From contig CANGIZ010000002.1 in the NCBI GenBank assembly GCA_947454025.1, positions 1 to 64,000 on the forward strand: 64,000 nt of DNA. Direction: 5' to 3'. The DNA is from Bacteroidota bacterium (GTDB lineage: Bacteria; Bacteroidota; Bacteroidia; Chitinophagales; Chitinophagaceae). Within the stretch, counting starts at the first letter, position 1; each line of letters starts with the position of its first letter. This document shows, in pieces, positions 56,093-64,000 of this stretch. Under the pieces are notes generated by a model that was not told the origin of the DNA, did no database searches, and saw only the letters and a list, made by a program, of their open reading frames with translations. A program made the position numbers and the translations under genes.

Positions 56093-58126
56093 CTATTTAA
56101 TAAATTTAATTTCCCAAACATTACGATCAACAGAATTTAATAAACCGTCAAATCTATCTTTATGCACTGCTATGCAAAGTAAGTCAGTAGGCCTGGAGAA
56201 ACCAACATAAGCCATTTTGGTTGATTGTTTAACACGATCGCCAACATTTGAATCTATTTGGATTCCTAAAAATTGGTCTTTTAATCGTTGTGATTCGTAT
56301 GATTTTGCATTTGCGCCTCTTCCATCTTGCTGAAAATAAGACTCCAAATACAATGTTGCACAATGTGTTTGTCCTTTTACTGCGTGAACACTAGTAATTT
56401 CAATTTCAAGTCCATCCTCTTTGTAATAATTAGTTGGCGTAAATATTTCTATATTTTCGGTTGAATTTTCAACTAATTCCTTGTTAATAAAGTCCGCGCT
56501 TGCTGAAATTGTTTTGTCAAATATTGCAAGCAATGTCGGAATGTATGTTTTTATTTCTTCCAAAACTTCTATTGTTTTGTCTTGAATTATTCCGAATGAC
56601 CAATTGTAAAGATTCAAATTAAGTTCGTCATATTTTTTAATGTCTTTTTCGTGAATAAAATCAATGAGTTGTTTTTTTGAATATGGTCTGCCGTCAGTGT
56701 TGATGATTTTTTCAAAACTAAAGATTTTTAGAAAAGCGTTTAAAATGTTTTTACGTAAAGGTTCTAGCGTTTTCTTTCTCTCATAATACAATAAATAACT
56801 TCTTAAGTTGTAGTAGTCTTGTTTTGATTTGCCTTTTTCTTTCTTAAAACCTTTATAATAATCTTCTAAACGTAGTTTAGTTGCATCATTACGACTTATT
56901 TCATCTTCTTTCCATTCAGTATTCCAACAAACAACTTTGATTGGATTTACGGAATTTTCTAACCCGTTTTCTTTTACGATTTTAGCGAAAAAAGGAATAA
57001 TGCTTTCAATTGTGTTATTTTCAAAAACTAAAATATGAGGCTTTATTTCAACTTCATTTTTCCCAACAATATCAAAATTCTTTTCGCTGTATAATGCGAA
57101 TTTTTTTACAACATTAGCGATATGATTGCTTAGTCGTTGACTTCCGTTTAAACGTAAAACTTCTGGTCTGTCTACCCAAAGATCATCTGCTTTTACAGAA
57201 TTATAAATTGCCTGGTTCTTATCACCTATTCGTTGGAATATTGAAGTGCAGCTTCCCTCATCGTAAAATAATTTTTCCAACAACTTGTATTGATGAGTGT
57301 CCATATCTTGCATCTCGTCCACAAATACGAAAGAAAAGCGTTTTTGTATTATTTCTTTTATCAAAGAAAATTTATGAATATAACATTCAGCAAAATGATA
57401 AGCGTAATCGAATGAAATTATTCCTTTCTTTAAAACCTCAATGATTATTGCTTTGAGGCCAATGAATTTTTTATTTAGCTCATCTTTTAATAAAACATCA
57501 TTATTCCCGTTTTTTATTTCGTTTGTGATTAAATCATAATATAAGTCACGAACTTCTTTTTCTATGTACTTTTTACAGATTTCATTTTTGTGATTTTCAT
57601 TACCATTTGCTTCTGCAGTAGCTTTTTTGATATGCCTGTTATAAAACCATTTTGTGGGTTGGTCATAATCTTTATTCCAAGCAATGACTTTGAATAAACT
57701 TTCTAATTCTTCTTGATATCTTTCAGTGTCAATGCAGTTTAATTTCTTTTTGAATACAAGATTATAAAATGGTATTGCCAAGAACTCATCAACAAAACTT
57801 TGTATTGTTCCAATAAAATTTGGATAGGAAAATAATTTAGGACAATATTTTTGAATTTTTTCATTTATCTCATCTATGGCTGCGTTAGTATGCGACAAAA
57901 CTAGAATACCAGAACCGTCCGAAAAAGGCAGTTTACGTTCTAAAATAACCAACTTTGCGAGTAAAGCTGTTGTCTTTCCACTTCCAGGTACTGCTTGTAA
58001 ATCTATTGTGTTGAAATTACGAATAAACGCTTTGCGTTCTTCGTCAAATTCTTTGTCCTTAGGTAAAAGAATCTTTTCTGCATAGTGAATTTCATAGTCG
58101 GATATTTCGTCAATTACCTGTGGCAT
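56093..58126 (-). CDS. UvrD/PcrA-like helicase, Gabija GajB-like
   Basis: 677 residues. SF1 motifs: AVPGSGKTTALLAK (Walker A, about 45-58), FVFVDEMQD (motif II, about 267-275), SVHAVKGQTH (motif V-like) and VGFSRPTDLL (motif VI, about 641-650). Class 2 OLD nucleases are paired with such a helicase, and the pair is the Gabija anti-phage system. This one is longer than the ~494-residue reference GajB. Its start overlaps the nuclease gene by 17 bp, so the two are translationally coupled. Assignment as Gabija is inferred. Confidence 0.8.
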   Translation of the reverse strand: MPQVIDEISDYEIHYAEKILLPKDKEFDEERKAFIRNFNTIDLQAVPGSGKTTALLAKLVILERKLPFSDGSGILVLSHTNAAIDEINEKIQKYCPKLFSYPNFIGTIQSFVDEFLAIPFYNLVFKKKLNCIDTERYQEELESLFKVIAWNKDYDQPTKWFYNRHIKKATAEANGNENHKNEICKKYIEKEVRDLYYDLITNEIKNGNNDVLLKDELNKKFIGLKAIIIEVLKKGIISFDYAYHFAECYIHKFSLIKEIIQKRFSFVFVDEMQDMDTHQYKLLEKLFYDEGSCTSIFQRIGDKNQAIYNSVKADDLWVDRPEVLRLNGSQRLSNHIANVVKKFALYSEKNFDIVGKNEVEIKPHILVFENNTIESIIPFFAKIVKENGLENSVNPIKVVCWNTEWKEDEISRNDATKLRLEDYYKGFKKEKGKSKQDYYNLRSYLLYYERKKTLEPLRKNILNAFLKIFSFEKIINTDGRPYSKKQLIDFIHEKDIKKYDELNLNLYNWSFGIIQDKTIEVLEEIKTYIPTLLAIFDKTISASADFINKELVENSTENIEIFTPTNYYKEDGLEIEITSVHAVKGQTHCATLYLESYFQQDGRGANAKSYESQRLKDQFLGIQIDSNVGDRVKQSTKMAYVGFSRPTDLLCIAVHKDRFDGLLNSVDRNVWEIKFIK

Positions 58127-59879
58127 ATTTAATCGCTTTTACAAGGTAATAAATCGAGTCGTTGGCAGCTTCTGTAATTTGGATTGAAGTGGCTACGTTA
58201 ACTAATTCTTCATCTATGGCATTTGCAATATAATATGCAATGGCAGATTTTTTTAAGGTATTGTTAATCAACTTTCTTGCAAGTGCTTTTTCAAAGTCCG
58301 TATCCCAATCTGTATGAGTATGAATTGATCTTGCCGCCTTCTGTAAGTGTGTTGTTAAATAAACTGATTTAAACAAAGAATATTCAAATGTCCAATTTGG
58401 TGCAGGGAAATATTTTACGTTTTGTTCTGCTTTTCCGTTTATGTATGCTAATTTCGCTTGTGTTTCCATTTGAACGGTTTGAGAATCTAGTTTTACAAAA
58501 TCATCTCCATTCTTTTCGTATTCTCTAATGTCAGAATCAGTAATCACGGAAACAGGGATATTCATATTGGGCTCTGCTTGACGCAAGAATATTTTTGCAT
58601 AGTGATCAAAACCTGTGTGTCCTATATTTACAATAGAAACTCCTTTTTCGGTTAAGTCAATTCCGATTGCTTTTGCAATGCTTGGTAAAAGAATTTCTTC
58701 TGCCCAGCCCTCCACTAAAATTACACCTTTGGCAAAAAACAAATTGGCTTTTGTCGTGTCCAAAAACTTTTCCAAAAACTTGTAATTGTCTTTTTCCAAC
58801 TTGGTGTATGTATCGCCCATTGGAAATACATTTCCAATATTGCACATAATCAAGTTTTCCAATTTTAGTTTGGAAGCCAAATTCGGACTATGAGTGGTAA
58901 GAATAAGTTGAATATGTTTTTGTTTTTGAAAGGCTTCAATCACTTGCATTTGTGCTTGAGGATGCAAATGTGCTTCCAATTCTTCAACCAAGCCTAAACG
59001 CAAGCCTGACCAATTTGTTTTGGTTAAATGAAGCAATTCTGCAGACATAAATAAACGGTTTAAAGTTCCTAAGCCCGGATTTGGTTCCCCTTTCAAAGTC
59101 AAAGTAAGTTTTTCAAGAATACTTTTGATATCAGTTGATGTTGATTCAAATTCACTTTCGTTATCCTTGCTGTAAAAACTTTTAATGTAGTGGTCGATTT
59201 TGTCTTTTATCTTCTTTCCCTGCTTGGGTTGACCCAATTCATCAACTTCGTTAAAGTACTTTTCTAAATCTTCTTTTAAACTAGAAAAGATTTTTACCAA
59301 ATCATTATCTTTTTCTTTGCCCTTAAATGCTTCATCCCCCAGAAGAATTTGCGACAATCGTGAATTGCGTTTGGCAACCAATTCATTTTCGGCATCACGC
59401 AAAGGTTTTAGATAAGTGGCTTTCAGATATTCTTTTGCTTCTGCGGTAAGTAAATAACCTTCTTCATCAACACCTGCTTTTACATCTGTTGGGAATATTT
59501 TATCAACTTGGCGTTTTACATCGTAATTAAGTTTTAAAAATGGCGTCGCATCTTTACCTGTACCGTTCCACCCCAACCATTCTATAAAGTTTTTAGCTTC
59601 ATCGGGATTTAAATTGTCAAAAGCTAATTCTATACGGAAACGTCTTGCATCTTTATGAAAATCTTTATCATCTACTCTTATATAATCGTAGCTGTGTGTT
59701 TTTAAAACCAATTTTATAGCATCAATAATGGCCGTTTTACCCGAATCATTCTCACCAATAATTACATTTAAACCTTGGGTTAGGTTTAAATCCAAGTGAG
59801 GTTTTGAAAGATCAATTTCGCCCATTGCACCGAATTTTCTAAAATTCCAAAGTTTGATTTTTGAAAGATACATAGGCAT
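58110..59879 (-). CDS. OLD-family ATPase/nuclease, Gabija GajA-like
   Basis: 589 residues, close to the ~578 of GajA. The N-terminal ABC-type ATPase has IIGENDSGKTAII (Walker A, about 40-52) and LVEELEAHLHP (signature/Walker B region, about 293-303). The C-terminal Toprim nuclease has VILVEGWAEEILLP (catalytic Glu, about 390-403) and VITDSDIREYE (DxD, about 448-458). In Gabija the nuclease nicks phage DNA when nucleotide levels fall. ATG at 59879 is used; a second ATG lies 6 nt in. It starts 2 nt after the membrane-protein stop. Confidence 0.83.
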   Translation of the reverse strand: MPMYLSKIKLWNFRKFGAMGEIDLSKPHLDLNLTQGLNVIIGENDSGKTAIIDAIKLVLKTHSYDYIRVDDKDFHKDARRFRIELAFDNLNPDEAKNFIEWLGWNGTGKDATPFLKLNYDVKRQVDKIFPTDVKAGVDEEGYLLTAEAKEYLKATYLKPLRDAENELVAKRNSRLSQILLGDEAFKGKEKDNDLVKIFSSLKEDLEKYFNEVDELGQPKQGKKIKDKIDHYIKSFYSKDNESEFESTSTDIKSILEKLTLTLKGEPNPGLGTLNRLFMSAELLHLTKTNWSGLRLGLVEELEAHLHPQAQMQVIEAFQKQKHIQLILTTHSPNLASKLKLENLIMCNIGNVFPMGDTYTKLEKDNYKFLEKFLDTTKANLFFAKGVILVEGWAEEILLPSIAKAIGIDLTEKGVSIVNIGHTGFDHYAKIFLRQAEPNMNIPVSVITDSDIREYEKNGDDFVKLDSQTVQMETQAKLAYINGKAEQNVKYFPAPNWTFEYSLFKSVYLTTHLQKAARSIHTHTDWDTDFEKALARKLINNTLKKSAIAYYIANAIDEELVNVATSIQITEAANDSIYYLVKAIKYATGN

Positions 59880-59881
59880 TC

Positions 59882-60625
59882 TTATTTTTGACTATTACTT
59901 AATTCTTGTTTTAAATGAATTTGAAGATATTCTTCTGCTTGATGATGTAATTTTCTCATTAAAGTTGGAAAAACATCCAAAAACCGATAGGCAATCATTA
60001 TAACGTACATTCCTACTAAAATAAACACTGCAGCAATTGAGTACAAGAACCAGCCAAACTGTGGTATATAGATGAAATAAATAGAAATGGCAATCATCAT
60101 TCTAAATGCTAAAGAAAATGTAGCTTCTAAATTTTGTTTTGATTCATTTAGGCTAGACTCCATATTTTCAAATGCTTCAGTTGTCAATTTTGTTCTTAAA
60201 TTCTGATATAAGGAAACTAAAGTTTCTTTTGTGAGATTTATCGGACCAACAATTTCAGAAACTTCATTAATTTCTTTTAATCGCTGATCAATTATATCTT
60301 TTTTGAACTGATATTCTAATATTTCTTTGGTTAGTTTTACTGCTTTAAAATAATTAAAAGATAAAAATAGGATCATTGACAAAAATTGCGTTGTCCCATA
60401 AACCACAAGAAAAATACTGAATGGTATAAAAAAGTTACCTTTTATGAAAAAATCCAAAATGCCTTTATAGTCATTATAGTTCAACCAAGAGTAACTACCA
60501 TAAATTTTTTCGAACAAAAAAGAACTAATACTTAAGTTGAATAAAAAGTTTAGAATTCTACGAATTGAAGGTAAAATAGATTTGCCTTTCAAATAGTCCC
60601 CGATGAAAAAAAATAAATCGTTCAT
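59882..60625 (-). CDS. Membrane protein of unknown function within the defence operon
   Basis: 247 residues. Four hydrophobic segments: about 22-38, 65-92, 172-190 and 192-212. Between the second and third is a charged, coiled-coil-like region (about 95-165, KEILEYQFKKDIIDQRLKEI). The C-terminal tail is basic and helical. No catalytic motif seen. It is packed 34 nt after hsdS and 2 nt before the OLD nuclease, so it is cotranscribed with both. It could be a membrane effector or sensor; this is speculation from position. Confidence 0.7.
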   Translation of the reverse strand: MNDLFFFIGDYLKGKSILPSIRRILNFLFNLSISSFLFEKIYGSYSWLNYNDYKGILDFFIKGNFFIPFSIFLVVYGTTQFLSMILFLSFNYFKAVKLTKEILEYQFKKDIIDQRLKEINEVSEIVGPINLTKETLVSLYQNLRTKLTTEAFENMESSLNESKQNLEATFSLAFRMMIAISIYFIYIPQFGWFLYSIAAVFILVGMYVIMIAYRFLDVFPTLMRKLHHQAEEYLQIHLKQELSNSQK

Positions 60626-60659
60626 ATTTTAAGAAAGTAATTTGTTTTTTAATTTATTC

Positions 60660-61877
60660 CTAAACCTTTACTTGTCCATTCATAAGCATTGGAAGAAGCC
60701 AGTCTCTTAATTCAGTGAGTTTTTGGTTTTCATTCTGAATTAAACTAATCTTATCAAAAATTGGCTTTATCAAGTTATTAAACGCCAATATTAAACCTTT
60801 ATCTCGTGGCAGGCTAACATTTAATGCATTAAGAGTCAACTGGTTGACATTTTTCATTATTGTCCCCCCTGATCCATTTTGTATTTGATATTCAATTGAT
60901 TTTAAATAGAAAAAAACCGGAATCTTATAGTCTAAATTTTCTAATTCATAGTGAATTGCGAAACCACAATACAAAGTATTTTCTGCAATATCAGCAATTA
61001 ATCTAGTAGCTCCGGGGATTCCACTTCTTGCAATAATAATGCTTCCATTATGTACTGCATATTTTTTCACATCTGACATTCTTAAATAAACTATATCTAA
61101 ATCTTCATTTTTTAGAAAATAAGTTGATGAACTAATATTTCTAACATTTATTATTGGGCAAGCTACATCACCAGGATTTGATGGATCATAGTTGACTCCA
61201 TTTTTAAAGTTTCCTAGATCACCAAGTTTATGTAATTCCCATTCCTCGGGAATCTCCCTTTTCAATTCTTCACTCCAAACCATCTTCCCGCCACTAGACT
61301 TATATGGCTTCTCATTTTCATTTGGGAAGTCATACTGAACAAACCAATAATCATATAATGTTTTAGCCATTGATTCTAATTCAGCATTAATTTGATTATT
61401 TAATTCAATTTTGGAGTCAATACTATTCAGGAATATTGAAATTGATCTTTGAATTTTTAAGTCAGGTACACACATTTCAAATGATGCAAGTATATCAGAT
61501 GTTAAATTTGGAAAAGTAGAACCATTTGCTGCATTGAGTAAAGCGTTTAAATTTGAATATAATAAGAACTTTAAGAAATGATTATATTCATAGCCATTTT
61601 TATGAGAAATTGAAGCTAGTCCTCTACCTAAAGCATACTTCTGGTCTGCCCAATTCATCCTACCTGTTGTAGATCCTCTCACACAAAATAGAATATCTCC
61701 TTTATTACAAAACCTTTTGCCGTCAATTGTATATTGTTTCGGCACTGGATAACTGCTAGTGAATTCTGCAGGGCCATTCAAAAGAGCGACACCTTCTCCA
61801 ACCTCATTACAAGTTTCGCCTGATGGAGATTGGCCCATTTTTATATTAGCAATTTCAGATAACTTGACCTTATTCAT
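60660..61877 (-). CDS. hsdS: Type I restriction-modification specificity subunit
   Basis: 405 residues with two target-recognition domains: residues about 1-150 (KLSEIANIKMGQSPSG...) and about 210-370 (KLGDLGNFKNGVNYD...). Each is followed by a conserved helical spacer (IFLNSIDSKIELNNQINAELE and ISLIQNENQKLTELRDWLLP). It names the DNA site for the HsdM/HsdR complex. Overlaps hsdM by 8 bp. Target sequence unknown. Confidence 0.93.
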   Translation of the reverse strand: MNKVKLSEIANIKMGQSPSGETCNEVGEGVALLNGPAEFTSSYPVPKQYTIDGKRFCNKGDILFCVRGSTTGRMNWADQKYALGRGLASISHKNGYEYNHFLKFLLYSNLNALLNAANGSTFPNLTSDILASFEMCVPDLKIQRSISIFLNSIDSKIELNNQINAELESMAKTLYDYWFVQYDFPNENEKPYKSSGGKMVWSEELKREIPEEWELHKLGDLGNFKNGVNYDPSNPGDVACPIINVRNISSSTYFLKNEDLDIVYLRMSDVKKYAVHNGSIIIARSGIPGATRLIADIAENTLYCGFAIHYELENLDYKIPVFFYLKSIEYQIQNGSGGTIMKNVNQLTLNALNVSLPRDKGLILAFNNLIKPIFDKISLIQNENQKLTELRDWLLPMLMNGQVKV

Positions 61878-63495
61878 ATTTCAAACTCTTTAGTTGTTTC
61901 TGGATTTCTTTTTCTAAATTTTTTGATTCATCAAAAAGTGAATCTAAATTAGTCTTGAATCCCTCTATTTTTACAGCAAACTCCTTTGGAGTAATATCCG
62001 TGTATTCAATCTTTACATCAAAATATTGCCCAGCACTAAAGCTATAATTCTTTTCAGCTATTTGATCATAAGAAACAACTACTGTAAAATCTTCTATTGC
62101 TTCGTGTTTAATAAACGTGTTAATGATCTTTTGTTCTTCTTCCGAAGAAAGTAATGTCTTTTGATTCTTTCCGTCTTTTACTGTTGTTCCGAGCTTTGAC
62201 GCATCCATTAAGACAATGTTTCCTTTCTTATTCTCATTGTCTATAAATAATATACTTACGTTAGTTCCAGTTGTGGCAAATATATTACTTGGCATACTTA
62301 TTACCCCTCTAAGCATTTTTTGCTCAACAAGCTTTTCTCTAATTTTTCGCTCAATACCACTTTGTGCAGTTATAAATCCAGTTGGAACTACAATTGCAGC
62401 TTTGCCTTTAGCAGACAAGGAATACATTATGTGTTGAATAAACAATGGATAAATCGCCATGCCCTCTTTCTTTGCTTTAGGCACATTAGGTACACCTGCA
62501 AAGAAACGTTCATTATTCACCTTATTATCTAAGTCAGCAACATAATCACTAAAGTCTAATTTAAAGGGAGGGTTAGAAACAATAAAATCAAACTGCTTTA
62601 ACCTCCCATTGGCTTCTTTATGGTAAGGTTCAAGTATAGTATTCCCTTTTACAATATTGGGTATCGAGTGGACCAAATTATTTAGAATAAGGTTTAGCCT
62701 CAATAAATTCGAAGACTTCTGAGATATATCCTGTGAGTAGATGGTACACTTATCCTCTCCAATAGCATGTGCCAAATTCATTAATAATGTCCCAGAACCC
62801 GCAGATGGGTCATAACAAGTTACATTTTTTGTTCCTTCGGTAACTAAACATGATGCCATAATCTTTGCAACTGCATGTGGAGTAAAGTACTCAGCATACT
62901 TTCCACCACTATTTGTGTTGTAATCCTTAATTAAATACTCGAAAATGGTGGCGTAAAAATCAAACTTTTCGTGGAAGATGTTTTCAAAGCTAAAACCAAT
63001 TAATTTATTGATAATAGCTTTGCAAAATTCATCACGCTTATCAGTAACATATTTGCTAATGTTTTCAAATAAAACTATTTTCTCACCTCCTTCAGTAAGT
63101 ACTGAAAATAATCCACTATTCTCCTTAGCAATTTCTAGCAGTGTATTGTCAAATAATTCAGCAAATTTTGGATTATTCTGATTATCAAACAAGGTAGAAA
63201 TAAAATGATTTGTTTGAAGCCTTGCAGTATTTTCATTCAACTGCATTAACAGCATCTCATAGTCCCCTTTTTTATACCCTTTTAAAACCTCAACTAAATT
63301 TTCTGCCTTTTCTAGCTTTTTGTCTAGCTGCTTAACTTCATGGATAAGCTTATCGTTTAGGAATTTATAAAGGAATACTTGTGTAATGATTTTAAACTCA
63401 TTACCATCATTACCTAATCCATAGTTTGCACACACACTCTTTAAATCATCAATGAGTGCTTTTGTCTTTTTTTCAAATTCTAATGTTGTACTCAT
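61870..63495 (-). CDS. hsdM: Type I restriction-modification methyltransferase subunit
   Basis: 541 residues. An N-terminal helical HsdM_N domain (about 1-150) precedes the N6-adenine methylase: GGKYAEYFTPHAVAKIM, DPSAGSGTLLMNLA (motif I, about 228-241) and VSNPPFKLDF (motif IV NPPF, about 305-314). A C-terminal coiled region contacts HsdS. Starts 15 nt after the DinD-like gene. No hsdR lies in the window. Confidence 0.95.
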   Translation of the reverse strand: MSTTLEFEKKTKALIDDLKSVCANYGLGNDGNEFKIITQVFLYKFLNDKLIHEVKQLDKKLEKAENLVEVLKGYKKGDYEMLLMQLNENTARLQTNHFISTLFDNQNNPKFAELFDNTLLEIAKENSGLFSVLTEGGEKIVLFENISKYVTDKRDEFCKAIINKLIGFSFENIFHEKFDFYATIFEYLIKDYNTNSGGKYAEYFTPHAVAKIMASCLVTEGTKNVTCYDPSAGSGTLLMNLAHAIGEDKCTIYSQDISQKSSNLLRLNLILNNLVHSIPNIVKGNTILEPYHKEANGRLKQFDFIVSNPPFKLDFSDYVADLDNKVNNERFFAGVPNVPKAKKEGMAIYPLFIQHIMYSLSAKGKAAIVVPTGFITAQSGIERKIREKLVEQKMLRGVISMPSNIFATTGTNVSILFIDNENKKGNIVLMDASKLGTTVKDGKNQKTLLSSEEEQKIINTFIKHEAIEDFTVVVSYDQIAEKNYSFSAGQYFDVKIEYTDITPKEFAVKIEGFKTNLDSLFDESKNLEKEIQKQLKSLKYE

Positions 63496-63510
63496 AATTT
63501 AAGGAATAGT

Positions 63511-64000
63511 CTATTTATTTTTCTTCAACCCTTTTTTAGGTGCTAAAAAATTATCTGCATTAACTACTTTTCTTCCAGTCTTTGCTTCCAATTCTAACTT
63601 TGCATTTTTTGCAATTGACCCACCTTTCTTGCCGGCTTTTGCATTTTCTGCAAGCCCTTTTGCCTTTTCAGCCTCAGCGATTTGTCTTGTTGACATTTCA
63701 GCTAAAGCAGTAAATAACAATTCTGCTTCGTTCATATGATCTCTTATATTCTGGGTTTTTAGCCCTTTCATTTGCTTATGTTCTTTTACACTTACTCCTG
63801 ACCATTCTTTATGAATAATATTTGTCAATAAAGCAAATTCATCTGGTTTTGTTACTCCGCTATCTTTCCAATAATCTGTTAACTTGTTTCGAGTTTCTTG
63901 ACCAGTCATTCTTTGCTGTATCCACTTATCACTCCTGCCCATTTTTTGCCAATTGTCGCGAGCCCTATCCATACTTAAACTTGGATCTTGCATTTCTTGT
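63511..64000 (-). CDS. DinD-like protein, N-terminus outside window
   Basis: At least 163 codons; the frame is still open at base 64000, so the ATG at 63993 is probably internal. The visible part (QRMTGQETRNKLTDYW, LTNIIHKEWSGVSVKEHKQMKGLKTQNIRDHM, NEAELLFTALAEMSTRQIAE) matches the C-terminal half of DNA-damage-inducible protein D-like proteins, usually preceded by a Bro-N domain. Such genes are common beside type I RM genes. Role unproven. Likely first visible gene of the hsdM-hsdS operon. Confidence 0.8.
   Translation of the reverse strand, partial: QEMQDPSLSMDRARDNWQKMGRSDKWIQQRMTGQETRNKLTDYWKDSGVTKPDEFALLTNIIHKEWSGVSVKEHKQMKGLKTQNIRDHMNEAELLFTALAEMSTRQIAEAEKAKGLAENAKAGKKGGSIAKNAKLELEAKTGRKVVNADNFLAPKKGLKKNK

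Noticed and set aside
58110-59879. Reading the OLD gene as hsdR
   Set aside because: It has an ABC ATPase and Toprim motifs, not the DEAD-type helicase and PD-D/ExK nuclease of HsdR, and is half the length.

Overview
The window is AT-rich chromosomal DNA from a Bacteroidota bacterium, most likely a Chitinophagaceae-like lineage (phylum firm, family inferred). The phylum rests on a T9SS-type C-terminal sorting domain, TTG-N19-TAnnTTTG promoters with no Shine-Dalgarno pattern, a futalosine-route menaquinone gene (mqnA) with a UbiD decarboxylase, the bacillithiol gene bshC, ornithine aminotransferase, and GH29/GH20 glycosidases with Bacteroidota-style signal peptides.

Layout. 1-5420: a cut-off DUF3667 membrane protein, a tRNA-Gly and a tRNA-Leu(UAA) interrupted by a compact group I intron, a glycosyltransferase, ornithine aminotransferase and a higBA toxin-antitoxin pair. 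5711-15730: a ~10-kb integrated element in the 3' end of tRNA-Cys. It is bounded by a 14-bp direct repeat and carries an integrase/HTH module, a 1422-residue secreted protein of YadA-head-like repeats ending in a self-processing S74 chaperone domain, a T9SS-sorted partner, and a divergent membrane-spanning regulator. 15885-19163: nucleoside phosphorylase, dapF, NUDIX and a queuosine-precursor transporter. 19243-28919: a surface-polysaccharide cluster (YfhO-like protein, four GT2 glycosyltransferases, acyltransferase, FkbM methyltransferase, flippase) with genes on both strands. 28902-55306: housekeeping genes (mqnA, purB, a DnaQ-type exonuclease, valS, ahcY, purE, pdxJ, ubiD-like, bshC, rimO, prfC, lpdA and others) with two secreted glycosidases and an outer-membrane barrel protein. 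55451-64000: tRNA-Lys, a ~570-bp gene-free stretch, then a leftward defence operon: DinD-like protein (cut by the window edge), hsdM, hsdS, an unknown membrane protein, and a Gabija-like OLD nuclease/UvrD helicase pair.

Most notable are the self-splicing-type intron in tRNA-Leu, two structured repeats with compensatory stem changes lying just 3' of tRNA genes, the tRNA-Cys island with its anchorless giant repeat protein, and the fused type I RM/Gabija-like operon with an unexplained membrane protein inside it. All calls come from reading the sequence; no database search or folding program was run.
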